Source: Selaginella tamariscina (lineage: Eukaryota > Streptophyta > Lycopodiopsida > Selaginellales > Selaginellaceae). Taken from it: 64,000 nt of DNA. The position numbers and the translations under genes were made by a program. Positions within the stretch are counted from its first letter, which is position 1. Each line of letters begins with the position of its first letter. Below, piece after piece: positions 34,838 through 46,574 of this stretch. The notes under the pieces are model-generated. The model had not been told where the DNA came from. It searched no databases and saw nothing but the letters and a program-made list of their open reading frames with translations. The DNA lies in the NCBI GenBank assembly GCA_003024785.1, contig PUQB01000202.1, positions 124,001 to 188,000 on the forward strand. The letters run 5' to 3'.

Positions 34838-35391
34838 TTGGTGGAAAAGTTGGGCATTCCTTCTCTTTTGCCTCTCCTTTTCTTGTTTTCATGATAATAA
34901 ATGTGGAGACAACTTTTAATATTGTTACAATTGTTATTGATGCACAAACTAAGTTATTGGAGTACTTTGTTGAGGTTTGTCCTCTTGTTCCCCACTTGAG
35001 CCTCATGCCAGAGGATTTGCTTCTAATACTCCTTCGTTTTTTCACATGCTACAAATTCGAGGGTCCGACCATGATTTCTTTGTGATCATTTTCAAATTAT
35101 TGTTCGTTATCATGGTTATGAGGCGCTTAAACTCTCAAAGAATTCCCTACATGTTTGGAAGGCCTGGTGCTCAAATGGTATAATGAATTGGCTGCAGAGA
35201 TTCAAGCTAATAGTAATTGACTAACGGAATGCCTCAAACATATGTTTGGCAAAGTTGAGGACTCAGATGATGCTTTCCAACAACTGCATGCAATACGACA
35301 ACATCCTGATGAGTTTATTATGTGGTTCAGTATTAGGTTCGGAATTTAATTTGGCATGCATATCCTAACATGTATGAACCCATTAAGGTCA

Positions 35392-35640
35392 GTGTTATAG
35401 TTTTAACGTGGTGAGTTGACTACATGGGTAAAGATTGTGGGATATGTGGGCAAAAACACTCAAGCATAATTAGGTCATCATGACAAGGGGCCCTCATAAA
35501 CACTAATTGGCCCTTTGCCTAATTGACATAAAGGGATAAAAAAAGGTTGTAATATTTGATATTGGAACGGTTCCGGGTTCGATTCTTATCAAGGGATGAA
35601 CTTTGGGTAAAACATCACTTGTCCTTGCCAATCCTTGCAA
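35392..35640 (+). mobile_element. SINE-like repeat
   Basis: GTTGACTACATGGGTAAAGA, then ATTGTGGGATATGTGGGCAA and GGTCATCATGAC, reappears inverted at 48123-48235. The downstream part has a Pol III B-box-like GGTTCGATTC at 35576-35585. No coding frame. It lies inside the decayed gypsy element. A tRNA-derived short retroposon fits but no poly-A or target duplication was identified. Confidence 0.45.
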
Positions 35641-35654
35641 AGCGTGAGTAGAAA

Positions 35655-35970
35655 CGTCACACAATGTGGGGATCGCCTCTGAGCTGGGTGGGTGCGTGAC
35701 ATGTGATGCAAGCGGTCACACAATGTGGGGATCGCCTCTGAGATGGGTCACACAATGTGGGGATTGCCTAGTATGTTATGATCGAACTCGTTCGATTCAT
35801 TCATGCTCTTCATCCTACCATGTTGGAGGAGGCTTTTGCACTAGCTCAACAATTTCAACTCAAACAATGTGGGGATTGCCTAGTATGTTATGACTGAACT
35901 CGTTTGATTCATTCAAGCTCTTCATCCTACCACGTTGGAGGAGGCTTTGCACTAGCTCAACAATTTCAAC
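35655..35970. repeat. Nested tandem repeats in gypsy Gag region
   Basis: CACACAATGTGGGGATCGCC occurs three times near 35656-35765, and a unit of about 110 bases (GTGGGGATTGCCTAGTATGT ... CTAGCTCAACAATTTCAAC) occurs twice, near 35756 and 35868. Confidence 0.85.
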
Positions 35971-38900
35971 AATTTGAGTTGGGGCTTGGTGAGGGTTGTG
36001 GTCCCTTCGGGTTACATGCTCCTCCTATTCAATGTGTTGATCCAATAGAGGTTGACGCTGCTGCATATGTGCCTGCACGACAAGCCCTTCATGGTCGACC
36101 TCTTGCACATGGGCCACCTTGGGGCCAACCCCGTGGACCACCTCAACAAAATCCTCCTGCACTTGCTCCAATCCCTGCCTATGGTGGTCAAAATCCACGA
36201 ATTCGTGACAGGAGGAATCAAAACAATACGGTCAACCCAATCAAGTTCATTACTGGGCATGTTAGGCACCTAAACATGCTTGGTGAGCATGTAATGTGTA
36301 TCCTGATTAGTGTCCACCACATCCAATCTGGCAACCATATGTTCCAGATGGTGTGCTTGTGGTGGCCATTATGTATGATGATGAGCTTCCAAATGATGAA
36401 ACCTCTCTTGCTGTTGTGGAAAACTAATAATTGTGCAGGTGACGGAGGGATCCCGTGTGATGGAAACTTCACCTCCATGCTTTTTTTGCTATGCATATTA
36501 AGGATTGCGAGTTTCACCAGATCATCCAATTTTCACATTTTTTGCACGGGTGAATGATTTTTCAGTCACAATGCTAGTGAATACAGGATCTAGTATCTCT
36601 TTTATAACTACTTTTCTAGCACATTGATGCTCATTACCTTTAAGATGTGCATATAAGGTCTTGCACATTTTATATAATAATGGGTAGTCTCGTGCAATAT
36701 CACAGTACACCACTTCAACTACGCTGGTTATGGGTGACAACTATAAGTTTTCCTCTGGGTCTCTTAGGGTTGTCCATTCCCAGGTCTTTGACATTATTTT
36801 GAGATGTAATTGATTAAAGCAGTCAAAAGGTATGTGTGATTATTCACTCTTCCTCCCGTATTACGCTTGGAGTTTGTGTCTTTGCAGTCTATTCCTTTAC
36901 GTCCAAATCAGCTTGTTGTTGTTTATATCACACGTACAACTTCTTTGATTCCGGTCTTGAGGTGGTGTTCATCTCAACAGGTTCAAATACTTAATATGTT
37001 ACTTGAGTATCAAACACACTACATCGAACAACTTAAACAGCAATATGTAAGTTTATTCAAATTCGATATGTTCCAAGGTGCACGTGTGAAGACTCAACAC
37101 TATATACTCACTAGTAATGCAAAGCCTTTCAAAGTCCCGGTTTGTCACAAGTCACCAAAGAGTTATCAACTATACAAACAGCTGTTACCAATATGATCGG
37201 TAAGCGGGTGATTCACATGTGCCTTTCAAATGGACTTGCAAGTGTTAGCATGCATTTGACCAATTAAAAGAGTTCTTGACAACTCCACCACTACTTAATA
37301 CCCAGATTTTATTTGCCCATTCATTTTATGAGTAGATGCATTAGATATTGGTATTGGTGGTGTGTTGATTAAATCGATGCTGCAGATTCTTTGATTTGTC
37401 ACCCAGTGACTTACATTAGTCGACACTCAAGCCTGTTGAGTAGAATTATACCACTACTAAAAAGAATATCTTATTGTTGTTTAGGGTTGTTTCATGTCTA
37501 TTTACATAGGAGTGAAACACTTTTGGAGTGTGATCCTGCTGCTGTCACTTCCTTATTAAAACGAAAGAATTTAGTGGGTCGTGTAGCTAGATGGGCATTA
37601 TGTCTCCATGTATATAACTTTAAAGTGGTGCACAGGCTTGGGTGACTGCAAATGTACTTTTTCGAGCACTCCTTTCTAATTCCACTTTGCTTGCTCATGT
37701 AGTAGCGTAGTGTTCGGTTTAATACAAGCCCCTCAGATATTTGATGCCGACTTATCATCTTTGGAATAATGGTAGGATGCTCAAAAATATGAACTGGACG
37801 AGGTGCAAATCCTTCTTTTAAACCTCGGTTTTAACAATATCATGCTTAATTTTGATTTCATGATGATTTATTATATTTTATTGGGACAAATTCATAAGAC
37901 AAATTGTGTTTGGCTATACCCTCTACATATGTTTTGCACCTTCTTCAAGCATATCATGATTTGCCTATTGTTGGACATCATCTTGGTCACCAACGAAGCT
38001 CCGATGGTCCTTTTATTGGCCCAGCATGTGTGTTGATGTGATCAGGTATATTTAGAGCTATCCCATTTGTCAAGCTCGGAATTCTTTTATGACTCAAGCC
38101 ATGAGGATATTATAATCCATCAATGTCTCTCGCTCTTTTGAGTTAAATGTAGTGGATTTAATAGAACTTTTCCATGTTCTTTTCAAGGTAACTAATACAT
38201 CATTGTTGTATTTGATTATTGAATTCATTAGGTGAAGGTTGGTGCTCTTCCGGATGCAATTGCCATATCAACAGCTTTGTTTCTGTTCGCTAATGCGATT
38301 TTGCAACATTCTTGTCCAAAACGAATGTTATTAGATAATGGCCCTGCTTTCATTGCAGAGGTATTTTGAGTGTTGTGTGAGAGGTTAAGGGTAAAACACT
38401 CATTTGTCTCTCCATATCATCCACAAATTGATGGTTTGATGGAGCAATTAAATCGGACCTTCAAGGGTATGATCTCGAAGTATGTGAACTTTAATCGCAC
38501 TGACTAGAATTGGTATTTACGATGCTTAAGATTTGTTTATGTAACAAACATTCAGAGTTCGATGGGTATCTTTCCATTCAAGGCATTGTATGAGTATGAT
38601 CCTAAGCTGCCTAGTGAATTGGGGTTGTCATCAAATATGCTACGTGCCTGAGGATGCAAAGATGTGGAGTCGACATTTGGATGATGTCTTGCCTCTTTTA
38701 CGTGTAGAGTCTTTTAAACATCTTGGTCGAGCTCAAATACGGTAATAATCTTCTTATAATGCACAAAATCAAATTTCACTAGATTACGTTGATGGTTACT
38801 TAGTACTAGTAGGTTTCCCCAAGCTGATTACATGGGCTTGCAATTGGTTTATTATATAAGTGGTTTGGTCCCTACCGAGTATTCTAAAAGGTTGGTCCTT

Positions 38901-39081
38901 AAGTGTATTGAGTACAATTAGTGGGATCTCATAAGGTTGAGATAGTTCATGTAGTTTAAATGAAACAGTTTGTCGTTTGAAACTCATTTAGTACATTTGG
39001 TCATACTTAGATGAGCTAGCTTATACAAATCTAGAACCATAAGATCCATCACCATCTACACAGTCGCAAAGGGGAGGATAA

Positions 39082-39218
39082 TGTAAGATACTGTATATAT
39101 GCACGTGTATATACACACAAACACATGGATGGTGATCTAAGTGTTGCATGTGTGCCATGTGGCAGAAGGTCTCTTGTATATAAGCATCGTATTCTGTAAA
39201 TATTTATATGTTCATTCA
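39082..39218 (+). repeat. 3' LTR of second gypsy element
   Basis: 137 bases following the polypurine tract; ends TTCATTCA. Confidence 0.7.
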
Positions 39219-39479
39219 ATACCTAAAAAGTCATTTGGTTAATTAAAATATATCCTTTACTCAAAAATTAAAATAAAATATTTTTAAAATATATGACATT
39301 ATAAGTTTAACATTATTTGTAACCTCAATTATTAAGTATATTCTTTAAAATTCATATTAAAGAGCACCATAATAATTTTATAAACTAAAAACTGGTGATA
39401 AGGAATTTATTATAACTATGCATACCCTAAGTAATCGAAGTTAAATTGTTAACACACCCACATTTCAGGGCTTTAGGGT

Positions 39480-39600
39480 TCTTGGGAGGGACAGGGATAT
39501 GCAGCTCTTCTTCTTCTGCCGCAGCTTTGTCGCCGCTCACCGATTCCGATTCCGGCGATCTCGTGCCCTCTTCTCAGTCTGTCCCCATGTCGTTCTGAAA
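39480..39600 (-). other. Acidic exon-like block
   Basis: Minus strand reads EEGTRSPESESVSGDKAAAE, EEEELHIPVPPKNPKALKCG with one stop before it. It looks like part of a disordered N-terminal exon of an unidentified gene. Confidence 0.3.
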
Positions 39601-39697
39601 ATCTACATTGTAAAATAGACAATAATACATGCTGCTCCTTATATACAAAATATACATGTGTATATGCGCTTGTGTGTGGGTTAGATATTTAGCATAC

Positions 39698-40321
39698 CTG
39701 TAATGACAAGGCCATTGAGGAATCAACTTGAAACACAAGGGGACTATCCCGCGATTTAGCTTTCGTAATATGAATATATTTTCCCTCAATACCAACCATC
39801 GTATAAAGCAAGTCATCAATAATGAGTAGCTCCTGTAATTTACAATGTGAGCGTGTGTGTGCTCGCACGCGCTTTACCTGAACAGAGCAAACAGGCCTAT
39901 CGCTCGATCGTCACCACTGTTTCATGAAATAAATGAAGTATATAAATATCGAAACAAGTGCAATGATATAATTAATGTAGAAAACAATTGTACCTTAACG
40001 CATCTCTCTTGGTAATTATTCCTTTAATCAAGCTTTTTGGATAATCTGCAACCGCCTCCTGGAAAGAAAACATATAATTAGCACATTAACATCAGTTATA
40101 TTGGTGCATATTAACATGAGTGCATATTAATATACGAACCATTACCATTACATTGATGTAAAGACCATAAATATATGATAGCATACACACACACACACAC
40201 ACACCAGGTGAAGTACCTGGTATATAAACTGGCCAGCCAAATACGGTCTGTCAAAGTTCCACTGCGGAATAGCAGGATAGGAGACGCCTTCAATAAGTGA
40301 TTTCTTTTTTCTTCACATTTC
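39698..40321 (-). pseudogene. GCP2-like 5' exons, inverted part
   Basis: Three exons with good splice sites on the minus strand: 40217-40321 (IEGVSYPAIPQWNFDRPYLA), 39994-40058 (VADYPKSLIKGIITKRDALR) and 39698-39832 (LLIIDDLLYTMVGIEGKYIH, SPLVFQVDSSMALSLQ). The last is exactly 45 codons and matches the IDDLL..LVGIEGRYI region of gamma-tubulin complex component 2, which helps nucleate microtubules. It ends in phase 0, and the next expected exon (ELTKRLLPLCENY) is found in phase 0 on the opposite strand at 41201. A stop (ATG TGA) lies at the start of the first exon. Confidence 0.75.
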
Positions 40322-40564
40322 CTGCATAAAAATTCAATATATAATATATACATTGAAGAATAATATAATACTTATGTCTTAAATGTGCTAGTAGGATTCT
40401 ATGGCGTGTGTATAGATCTGTTTGTATAATATCAAATCATAGACAACGTGATATACTTAATGTATTGTTGAGTACAATACAAACATATTATTAGACTGTA
40501 CAATACGGCGTGTGTACTATATAAATGCATGTGCGTATATGCTTACTTGTACTCTGTTTTGCAG

Positions 40565-40727
40565 GCATGTTGTCGGGCATGGAGAGGTTCTTAAACTGCT
40601 TAGTAACTCAGTCAGATACTCGCAGACCTACTTGAAAAGGCTTGTTTCAGTACCGTTGGAAACTCAAGCAACGGAAAATGACCATAGATACCGATCGGCA
40701 CTGCACACACAATATGTGGCCGTATCG
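40565..40727 (+). other. Orphan exon of unknown family
   Basis: Open for 54 codons between acceptor TTTTGCAG and donor ATCG|GTATGTG: HVVGHGEVLKLLSNSVRYSQ, TYLKRLVSVPLETQATENDH. It sits between the two halves of GCP2 but was not matched to that protein. Confidence 0.4.
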
Positions 40728-40944
40728 GTATGTGTCTCCGCTGCGCCTTAGTTATAACAACTACACAGCTATTGTTACGTGATTATATTTGGACTAAGAA
40801 TCAATTTTATATCAACATATGACACTACAACTACATTATATAAAGAACATACCTACTATCCTTTAGCTGCTCCATTTTCTCGATTAGTTTCTGTGGGTAT
40901 GGTGAAGCCGCAAGCAGCTGCCTTTTCTCTTTGTAAAGTTGTAT

Positions 40945-40980
<36 letters not shown>

Positions 40981-41200
40981 CACCAAACGTACATTCTAAG
41001 AAACAGATTTACAGATTGCATTCTCACACTTCACACATATACATATGATATTATACAATGTACATTGCCAAAGTGTCTATATATGAAACTATTCATGTTA
41101 AGAGTATGGACAGTAATGTTATATGCTTTGATTATATATGTATATGTTTACAAGATATATCTGGATTTAAGAAAAGTATGTAATGCATTATTTTATTCAG

Positions 41201-41890
41201 GAGCTGACGAAGAGACTATTACCTCTTTGCGAAAATTATATGACTGTCTCAAGTATGAGTTGGTGTTTGCGGCAGCTTTAAGAGCAATTTTACAGGTCGC
41301 TCTCTCTCTCTCTTTCTATCTATCTATCTACACACACACACACCGCAGATGTGTATATGAACGATATGTGGATACCTACTTCATACATTTTCTTAATTAA
41401 TACGTATCTACATATATGCCATATATTCATACATTCTCATGTAGTCAAGCACATAATGTCTATGTATAAATTTATGTCTTTAAATGTAAAGAAAGTCGGA
41501 CTATGTTCCAGTTGTGCTACCATAGCATGATAGTCCTCTTTTGTCAGGTAAGGATCCTGATGTGCACAACATATACAGAACATATATGTATATGTTTTGC
41601 GGGATTAAACTCTTTGACTAGGGCGCTACGAGTCCTTAAGCAGAGAATATTAATAATTAATATTAACTTGTTGATCACTATCAGCCATATAGTATTAGCC
41701 TATGATGAGTGCAATGCAAGCATAGCTTCTTCAAGGAGTTTTTCAGGAGCTGCTGTGTTGAACTTGCTTCAAGGGCCAAGTACTACACTTAATTGCAGGG
41801 GTATATATGTAATTTTACCATATAACTTTGACATAAGTTCAATTATTTGTGTATATAAAAAAAAACTATTAAATTTACTCTCTCTCTCTC

Positions 41891-41969
<79 letters not shown>

Positions 41970-42250
41970 ATCAAATGTATGCAGGCAGCAGCCATTGCAG
42001 GTGATAGTGCTGCAAGGACATTGTTGCAAAAGCTCACTCAAGCTGCTAGTGCTCGGAATTTTAGAGAGGTATGTAATGCATATGTTAATATTTGTGTGCT
42101 TGATATAAGTTTATCAATATATACTTTATATATGTACACACGGATACATAACGTTATGCATACACCTATACATAAAAGCAAATTTATATACATATAGATT
42201 GGTTGATATAAAGGTGGATACACGAAGGAATTATAGACGACATGGAATCC
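41201..42250 (+). pseudogene. GCP2-like downstream exons
   Basis: Exon 41201-41295 reads ELTKRLLPLCENYMTVSS, then after an indel YELVFAAALRAILQ. 41492-41547 ends IVLFCQ|GTAAGG. About 41604-41647 reads LNSLTRALRVLKQR, with acceptor GCGG instead of AG. 41721-41800 reads ASSRSFSGAAVLNLLQG. 41985-42068 reads AAAIAGDSAARTLLQKLTQA. 42198-42250 reads RWIHEGIIDD. This order equals the gamma-tubulin complex protein GCP2 core (FAAALRA, GLWFFCQ, GSAVLNLLQ, AGD..R.LL.KMTQ, ERWVYEGVIDD). Damaged splice sites and frames show it is dead. Confidence 0.8.
41895..41967. repeat. Long (TA)n microsatellite in GCP2 intron
   Basis: About 36 TA units, preceded by (TC)n, ending just before the acceptor of exon 41985. 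Confidence 0.97.
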
Positions 42251-42259
42251 ATCCTGTCG

Positions 42260-44408
42260 CCAGAGGCTAAGAATGGGATTCCGAAGTCGGCATTTGACAA
42301 GATACTCCACCTTGTCTCCAATTGCCCTGAAAATACCACAGGAACCCATAGCATTATATGTTGTTGTCCTTATAACTTGATTACCTCTTGTTCCGTGTTC
42401 TGCAAGTGTTTCTTTTGCCCGTCTCTCCTAATTTCGAAAGCTTTGTCTCCCGGAATGATGACGTGGCCAATGGCCACGTACTCATTTCAGCAATGCGCTG
42501 GAACAAAACGATGCAGTATCAAATGCGGCTCTTGTCCCTCGCTCAGCATCCTTATGGTTCCTACATGCACCCAATAAAGCCATCCACCCCAGCTCCTCGC
42601 TCTCTCTTGGTATTTCATCAAGTCCTCGGCTTCAAACACTTGGCCAGCCCGTCCCAACAGATCTACCATGCACACATAATGCTCCACTTCCGGTTTCACA
42701 CCGTAGTCTACCGCCATTGAGGTTAGACAGCTCCACCATGCCCCCGTAGCTGGAAAGTGATAGAGTTGAGCAGCACAGCATTCAGTTCCATCTCCCTGGG
42801 CTTCCATGAAGTGCATAGGCAGCTAGCATCGTGGCTCCATGTCACTACGCTCCTTGCTTTCATCGTTTCGAGAAAAGTCTGAAGGAGAGTGTTGTACGGG
42901 TCGATCTTGTTTGTGTATGAGTGTCTTCTCATCTCCTGGAATAAAAGCTCTGCACTGTTCACGTCCCCAGTTTTGCAATGGTTTACCAGTACCAGCACCA
43001 TGGTGTCAAAACACGGCCTCACTCCCTCGGCCATCTTCGGGTTTCCGGATTTAATGTAACCGGCAACAATGTTACTGTTGATTCGCAAGTTCATGTTGCT
43101 CATTCTCTCCACCAACTTCTCGGCCTTGCGCATGTGTCCACCCTCGGAGTATGCCTGAAACATAGATACGACATGTATTGGCCTCAAACGGTCCTTTTCC
43201 TCCAGTAGCTCCTCAAACACCTTCTGGGCTTTGTCCACTTGTGCCACCTTCGCATAGGCCGATGGTCGCCGTGTGATATTACAGGAAATCTTTTGGAAAA
43301 TCTCCATATCCTGTCAACCATATCTGATTTACCTAGAGGTGCTATCACCTGAACACGTGGTTTGGAGATATATACAAGGTAACTTGAGTACAGATAAATA
43401 TGTTTAACGCACATTTTTTAAGTATATATAGATAGAACTAAATAAGCACATGAAACTATAGGTGAATGAGAAACTCTCACCTTATCGTGAACCGTATGCC
43501 TTTGGTTGAACTCCTTGTTTTCCACAGCTTGTTTTAAATAAGCAAGTGCTTGCCGGCGTTGACATGACCAGACGCGAGAGAACAAAGTATTTCCCCATTG
43601 ATGTATCCATCTCCATCGCTCTTCATCTTGCTTAAGAGACGCTCCATGACGTCTGTATCGCCCTTTTTTTGCCTTGAAACTAATCAGATCCTTCATGTCG
43701 CGTAGTAATGCAGGAATTCGGTCTGTAAGAGTTAGTTTTAGCGTGTGTGTATGAAACGCACTGATAAGGAAGGAGCCGCACACGCGTACCTTCTTTCTTC
43801 TTCTTCTCTAAGAGGAGAAACAATTTGCTGAAGAGTCTGGGCGAAGTGAGGAGCCCTCGGCTTCTCATGGCCTTGAGCACGACTTTGACCTTGGACAAAG
43901 CCTCATGAATGACATAGTTCTCAAACATCGTTACATAAGCCGCCTCGCTGCTTGCGTAAGGATCTGGCATGGTCAACCGGAAGGCCTCCGTTTCCTTCAT
44001 ACTCTTCTCCCGCCCAATCAACTCCAAGTGGTTTATGAAGTGAAACTTTTGTAGTTCCAACTGCATCTAGAGCATCCTTTATTCTCTGCTGAAATGGGGT
44101 GATCAGATGTGCGTCCATGGCACCAGATGTTGCCATCTTTGAAATTTTGTGAGGATAACCACTTGCAGCATCACTGTCGGGCGTTTCACTTATTTGAAAG
44201 TGCGAGGATACAATGCCACAATTAATAACGAACCTAGTACCTGAAGACACTGTTCACATCGCACCTCCTGGGTCACCTGCATAATACCGCCCCCCCAATT
44301 AGCCACTAATATAACTTCAGACTTTGCAGCCTGGATGCAGGAAAAGAAGAAGTTGCCTTTCAGCTTTTGCGTCCGATCAATGGGAATGCAAGCCAGCAGA
44401 GGAGACAC
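42260..44408 (-). pseudogene. PPR protein pseudogene
   Basis: Starts near 44408 (MSPLLACIPIDRTQKLKGNF) and continues around 44136 with ITPFQQRIKDALDA. The frame then changes repeatedly: SSEAAYVTMFENYVIHEALS (43900-43960), MERLLSKMKSDGDGYINGEI (about 43590-43650), QVDKAQKVFEELLEEKDRLR (about 43190-43250), MRKAEKLVERMSNMNLRIN, FDTMVLVLVNHCKTGDVNSA, DPYNTLLQTFLETMKA. Near 42580-42700 EVEHYVCMVDLLGRAGQ is the hallmark of the last repeats of PLS-type PPR proteins. Predicted organelle RNA-binding in family terms. Many indels. Confidence 0.7.
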
Positions 44409-44606
44409 ACTTCATCTAATCCCCAGCCATCGCCACAGCTTCCACCGCCTCGCAACCGCAAACCCTAATCCCGAGCGTCACACCATCCGATGAAAACCTA
44501 AGCGTACGGAATAATCAGTTTTATTCGACGGCCCAGATCTCACGATCGGATGAACGAGAACGCGCTTTTATAATATCGATTAGGGTTTAGGGTTGGTCAG
44601 GGTTCA
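44409..44606. promoter_or_regulatory. Shared upstream region with telo-box motifs
   Basis: The PPR gene (minus) and the ATPase gene (plus) start about 200 bases apart. AAACCCTAA (44457-44465) and TAGGGTTTAGGGTT (44580-44593) are telo-box-like motifs common in promoters of plant translation and organelle-related genes. Confidence 0.5.
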
Positions 44607-45846
44607 TGGCGGTGGAGCTCAAGGAAGCTTTCGATAAGCTGCGGCAGCTTTCTGCGAGATTTCAGGTTGATGAAGAGTCTTACTTCTTCAACCGGATAGA
44701 AGAAATGCAAAAAACTTTGAATTCTATTCAAGACATCAATAGGATTGTTGTTTGATCGGACCAACCAACTCAGGGAAGAGTGCGCTCTTATTGCATCTCC
44801 AAACTCTCTGGGAGGCACATCCGAAACTCAAGGCACACCTGCCCATATTTCACATCGACATGAGCAAAACCGATATCCGTACCCCTGAATTGGTTGCCAA
44901 GGCATTGTCTCAGCAGATGAAGACGTGGTCAATATGGTTTGTAGATTTTCTGAAGTCGGTTCAGAAGGTGTTGAATTTCAGTGTCAAAGGCGTCAGCGTG
45001 GATTTCTCTGGGTTCCTCCGCTTGTTTGCGGATCAGACCTTCGACCTGGCTGTTGTGATGACTTGGCTCAATGAACTGGCATTTAACAATCCGTGCTTCA
45101 GGCCGGTCATCATCATAGACGCGGTAGACGGGCTCAAGCTATGGCGGGAGGAGGAGGTGCAGACATTGATGCGTAACCTGATTGCCATGACTAAACAGGA
45201 GAACAAAGCAGCGGTGTTCATGTCAACCTCGGACGATTCCTTTAGATTTTGGTTCGAGAAGCATGTCAATCCACCGCAGTGGAAAGCCATTGGTGTTGGG
45301 CATTTCAGTGAAGAGAATGCCAAAGTGTTTCTGAGGAGGCTACTGAAGAGGTATTATGATGCTATTCCGGACAAGGTTCCGGACAAGTGGCCAGAGCAGA
45401 AAATCTATGAGGTGTGTGGTGGTTGTCCTTCGCTGCTGCAGAATTGCGTCAAGGATGTGTTTCAGACAGGCGAAAATATTGAGGTCGTTTTACAGGGAAT
45501 GGTGAAAGTTGAGACCTCCAGCATAGAGTTGGGATTGGTTGGTGGTGAAGGCTGGGAGGGGGACAAGTTCAAGCAGATTATTGAGCTCATCGTGAGCCAT
45601 GTTGCTGTTGGGTTGGAAACAGTCCTCAGCACGTGTTTTGAAGGTAATCGGTCCGAATGCCAAAGGCAGATCACCAACATGATTGCTAATAATCTCATTC
45701 ATATTCGTTATGCACCTGCTCATGTTAAGTATGATGACTTTGACAGAGCAGGTTCAAAGAGCTGGGAGTTCGTTATGGCTAAGAATCCTGTTCATCATCA
45801 GGCCATGAAGATGACGGTCCTGAGTGAAACTTTTGTGACAACGTAG
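44607..45846 (+). CDS. P-loop (STAND-like) ATPase, one 1-base frameshift
   Basis: ATG at 44607 gives MAVELKEAFDKLRQLSARFQ and continues to about residue 47, then stops (TGA, 44753-44755). In the next frame a 364-codon stretch runs from 44752 to TAG at 45844-45846. One missing base in GTTGTTTGATC near 44750 explains the split. Walker A is GPTNSGKSALL, and Walker B is PVIIIDAVDGL near 45097-45130. The later part reads KAAVFMSTSDDSFRFWF, WKAIGVGHFSEENAKVFLRR and CGGCPSLLQNCV, as in ATPases of the archaeal-type (PF01637-like) STAND group. No intron. Length about 413 residues if joined. Because only one base is wrong, the gene may be live with an assembly error, or very recently broken. Exact role unknown. 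Confidence 0.7.
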
Positions 45847-45931
45847 TCCCTCAGCAGAAAAAAGAATCTTCTTTATTCTTGGAAATTTTTTTATTCTTGA
45901 ATGGAGGTCATTAATCACATGTGTAAACTTA

Positions 45932-46028
45932 TTAAATTAAGCAGGTTTTCGATCATATTCTAATATTTAGTAACCTTACTGAATTAAGCAGGTTTTCGAT
46001 AGTATTCTAATATTTAATAACCTGTATT
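45932..46028. repeat. 48-base tandem duplication downstream of ATPase
   Basis: GAATTAAGCAGGTTTTCGAT followed by a TATTCTAATATTTA(A/G)TAACCT block occurs twice, in the likely 3' UTR. Confidence 0.8.
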
Positions 46029-46029
46029 T

Positions 46030-46570
46030 TGCATTTTACAAAGCATGTGCAAGTCAACTATCGCATTTTACAAAGGGAATTGTTGTATACATGTAGGAAC
46101 GTTTGTAGCCATGTTCACCGTTACGACAAAAGCAGTTTTTCTTTATATATAGTGTGAAGAACCGGCTGATCAATTTTAGTTTGTGCAATGACCATGTGAG
46201 ATTTTTTGTGCTTTACACCTAGAATCTCATCCAAATCAAGAATATTCCACTTTTTAAGCTCTGTACTAGCCAAATCTAGAAGCAGTTTCTCATACATGAT
46301 TGACAAGACGTAATGAGACTTCCAGTTTCTAAGCTAAAAAACATTCTTGAAAATTTTCTAAGAGCTTGATCAACAACATAGTTCAAGAGCTTTTTTTATT
46401 CGATTCACTTAACATAAATCATTGATGGGAGAATTACAGAGCTTCTCATCAAAACATGCAGAAGGTTGCATGTTGATTTGCTGATAAGCGCTCCTTTACG
46501 ACGAAGCAACCTGGGAGTTGAAGAAAGACATTCATGCTTTTTAGTCTCAGATTCAGAAATATGAAAGTCT
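46030..46570. other. No clear gene
   Basis: A minus frame at 46121-46306 (LLLDLASTELKKWNILDLDE) is short and unrecognised. The rest is non-coding by eye. Confidence 0.35.
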
Positions 46571-46574
46571 CACC

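Larger units (their letters stand above)
34667..39218 (+). mobile_element. Second Ty3/gypsy element, heavily decayed
   Basis: A 3' LTR (39082-39218) starts TGTAAGATACTG after the polypurine tract GGGGAGGATAA and ends TTCATTCA. A similar but diverged block at about 34667-34837 (GGCAGAAGGTCTTTTGTATA, TATAAG) is the 5' LTR. Inside: Gag-like (about 35100-35220, 35960-36290 Pro/Gln-rich), protease LVNTGSSISFIT at about 36565-36605, RNase H (DIGIGGVLIKS; GRVARWALCLHVYNFKVVHR) at 37330-37645, and integrase (LLDNGPAFIAE; KHSFVSPYHPQIDGLMEQLN) at 38250-38480. The protease Asp is Asn, and most of RT is missing. Stops are many. Confidence 0.8.

Noticed and set aside
40939..42108. Plus-strand ORFs of 153 and 201 codons
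   Set aside because: They run through (CA)n, (TC)n and (TA)n introns; only the short GCP2 exon pieces in them are supported.
42242..42720. Plus-strand ORFs of about 110 codons
   Set aside because: Apart from the short GCP2 start (RWIHEGIIDD), they are antisense to the PPR pseudogene.
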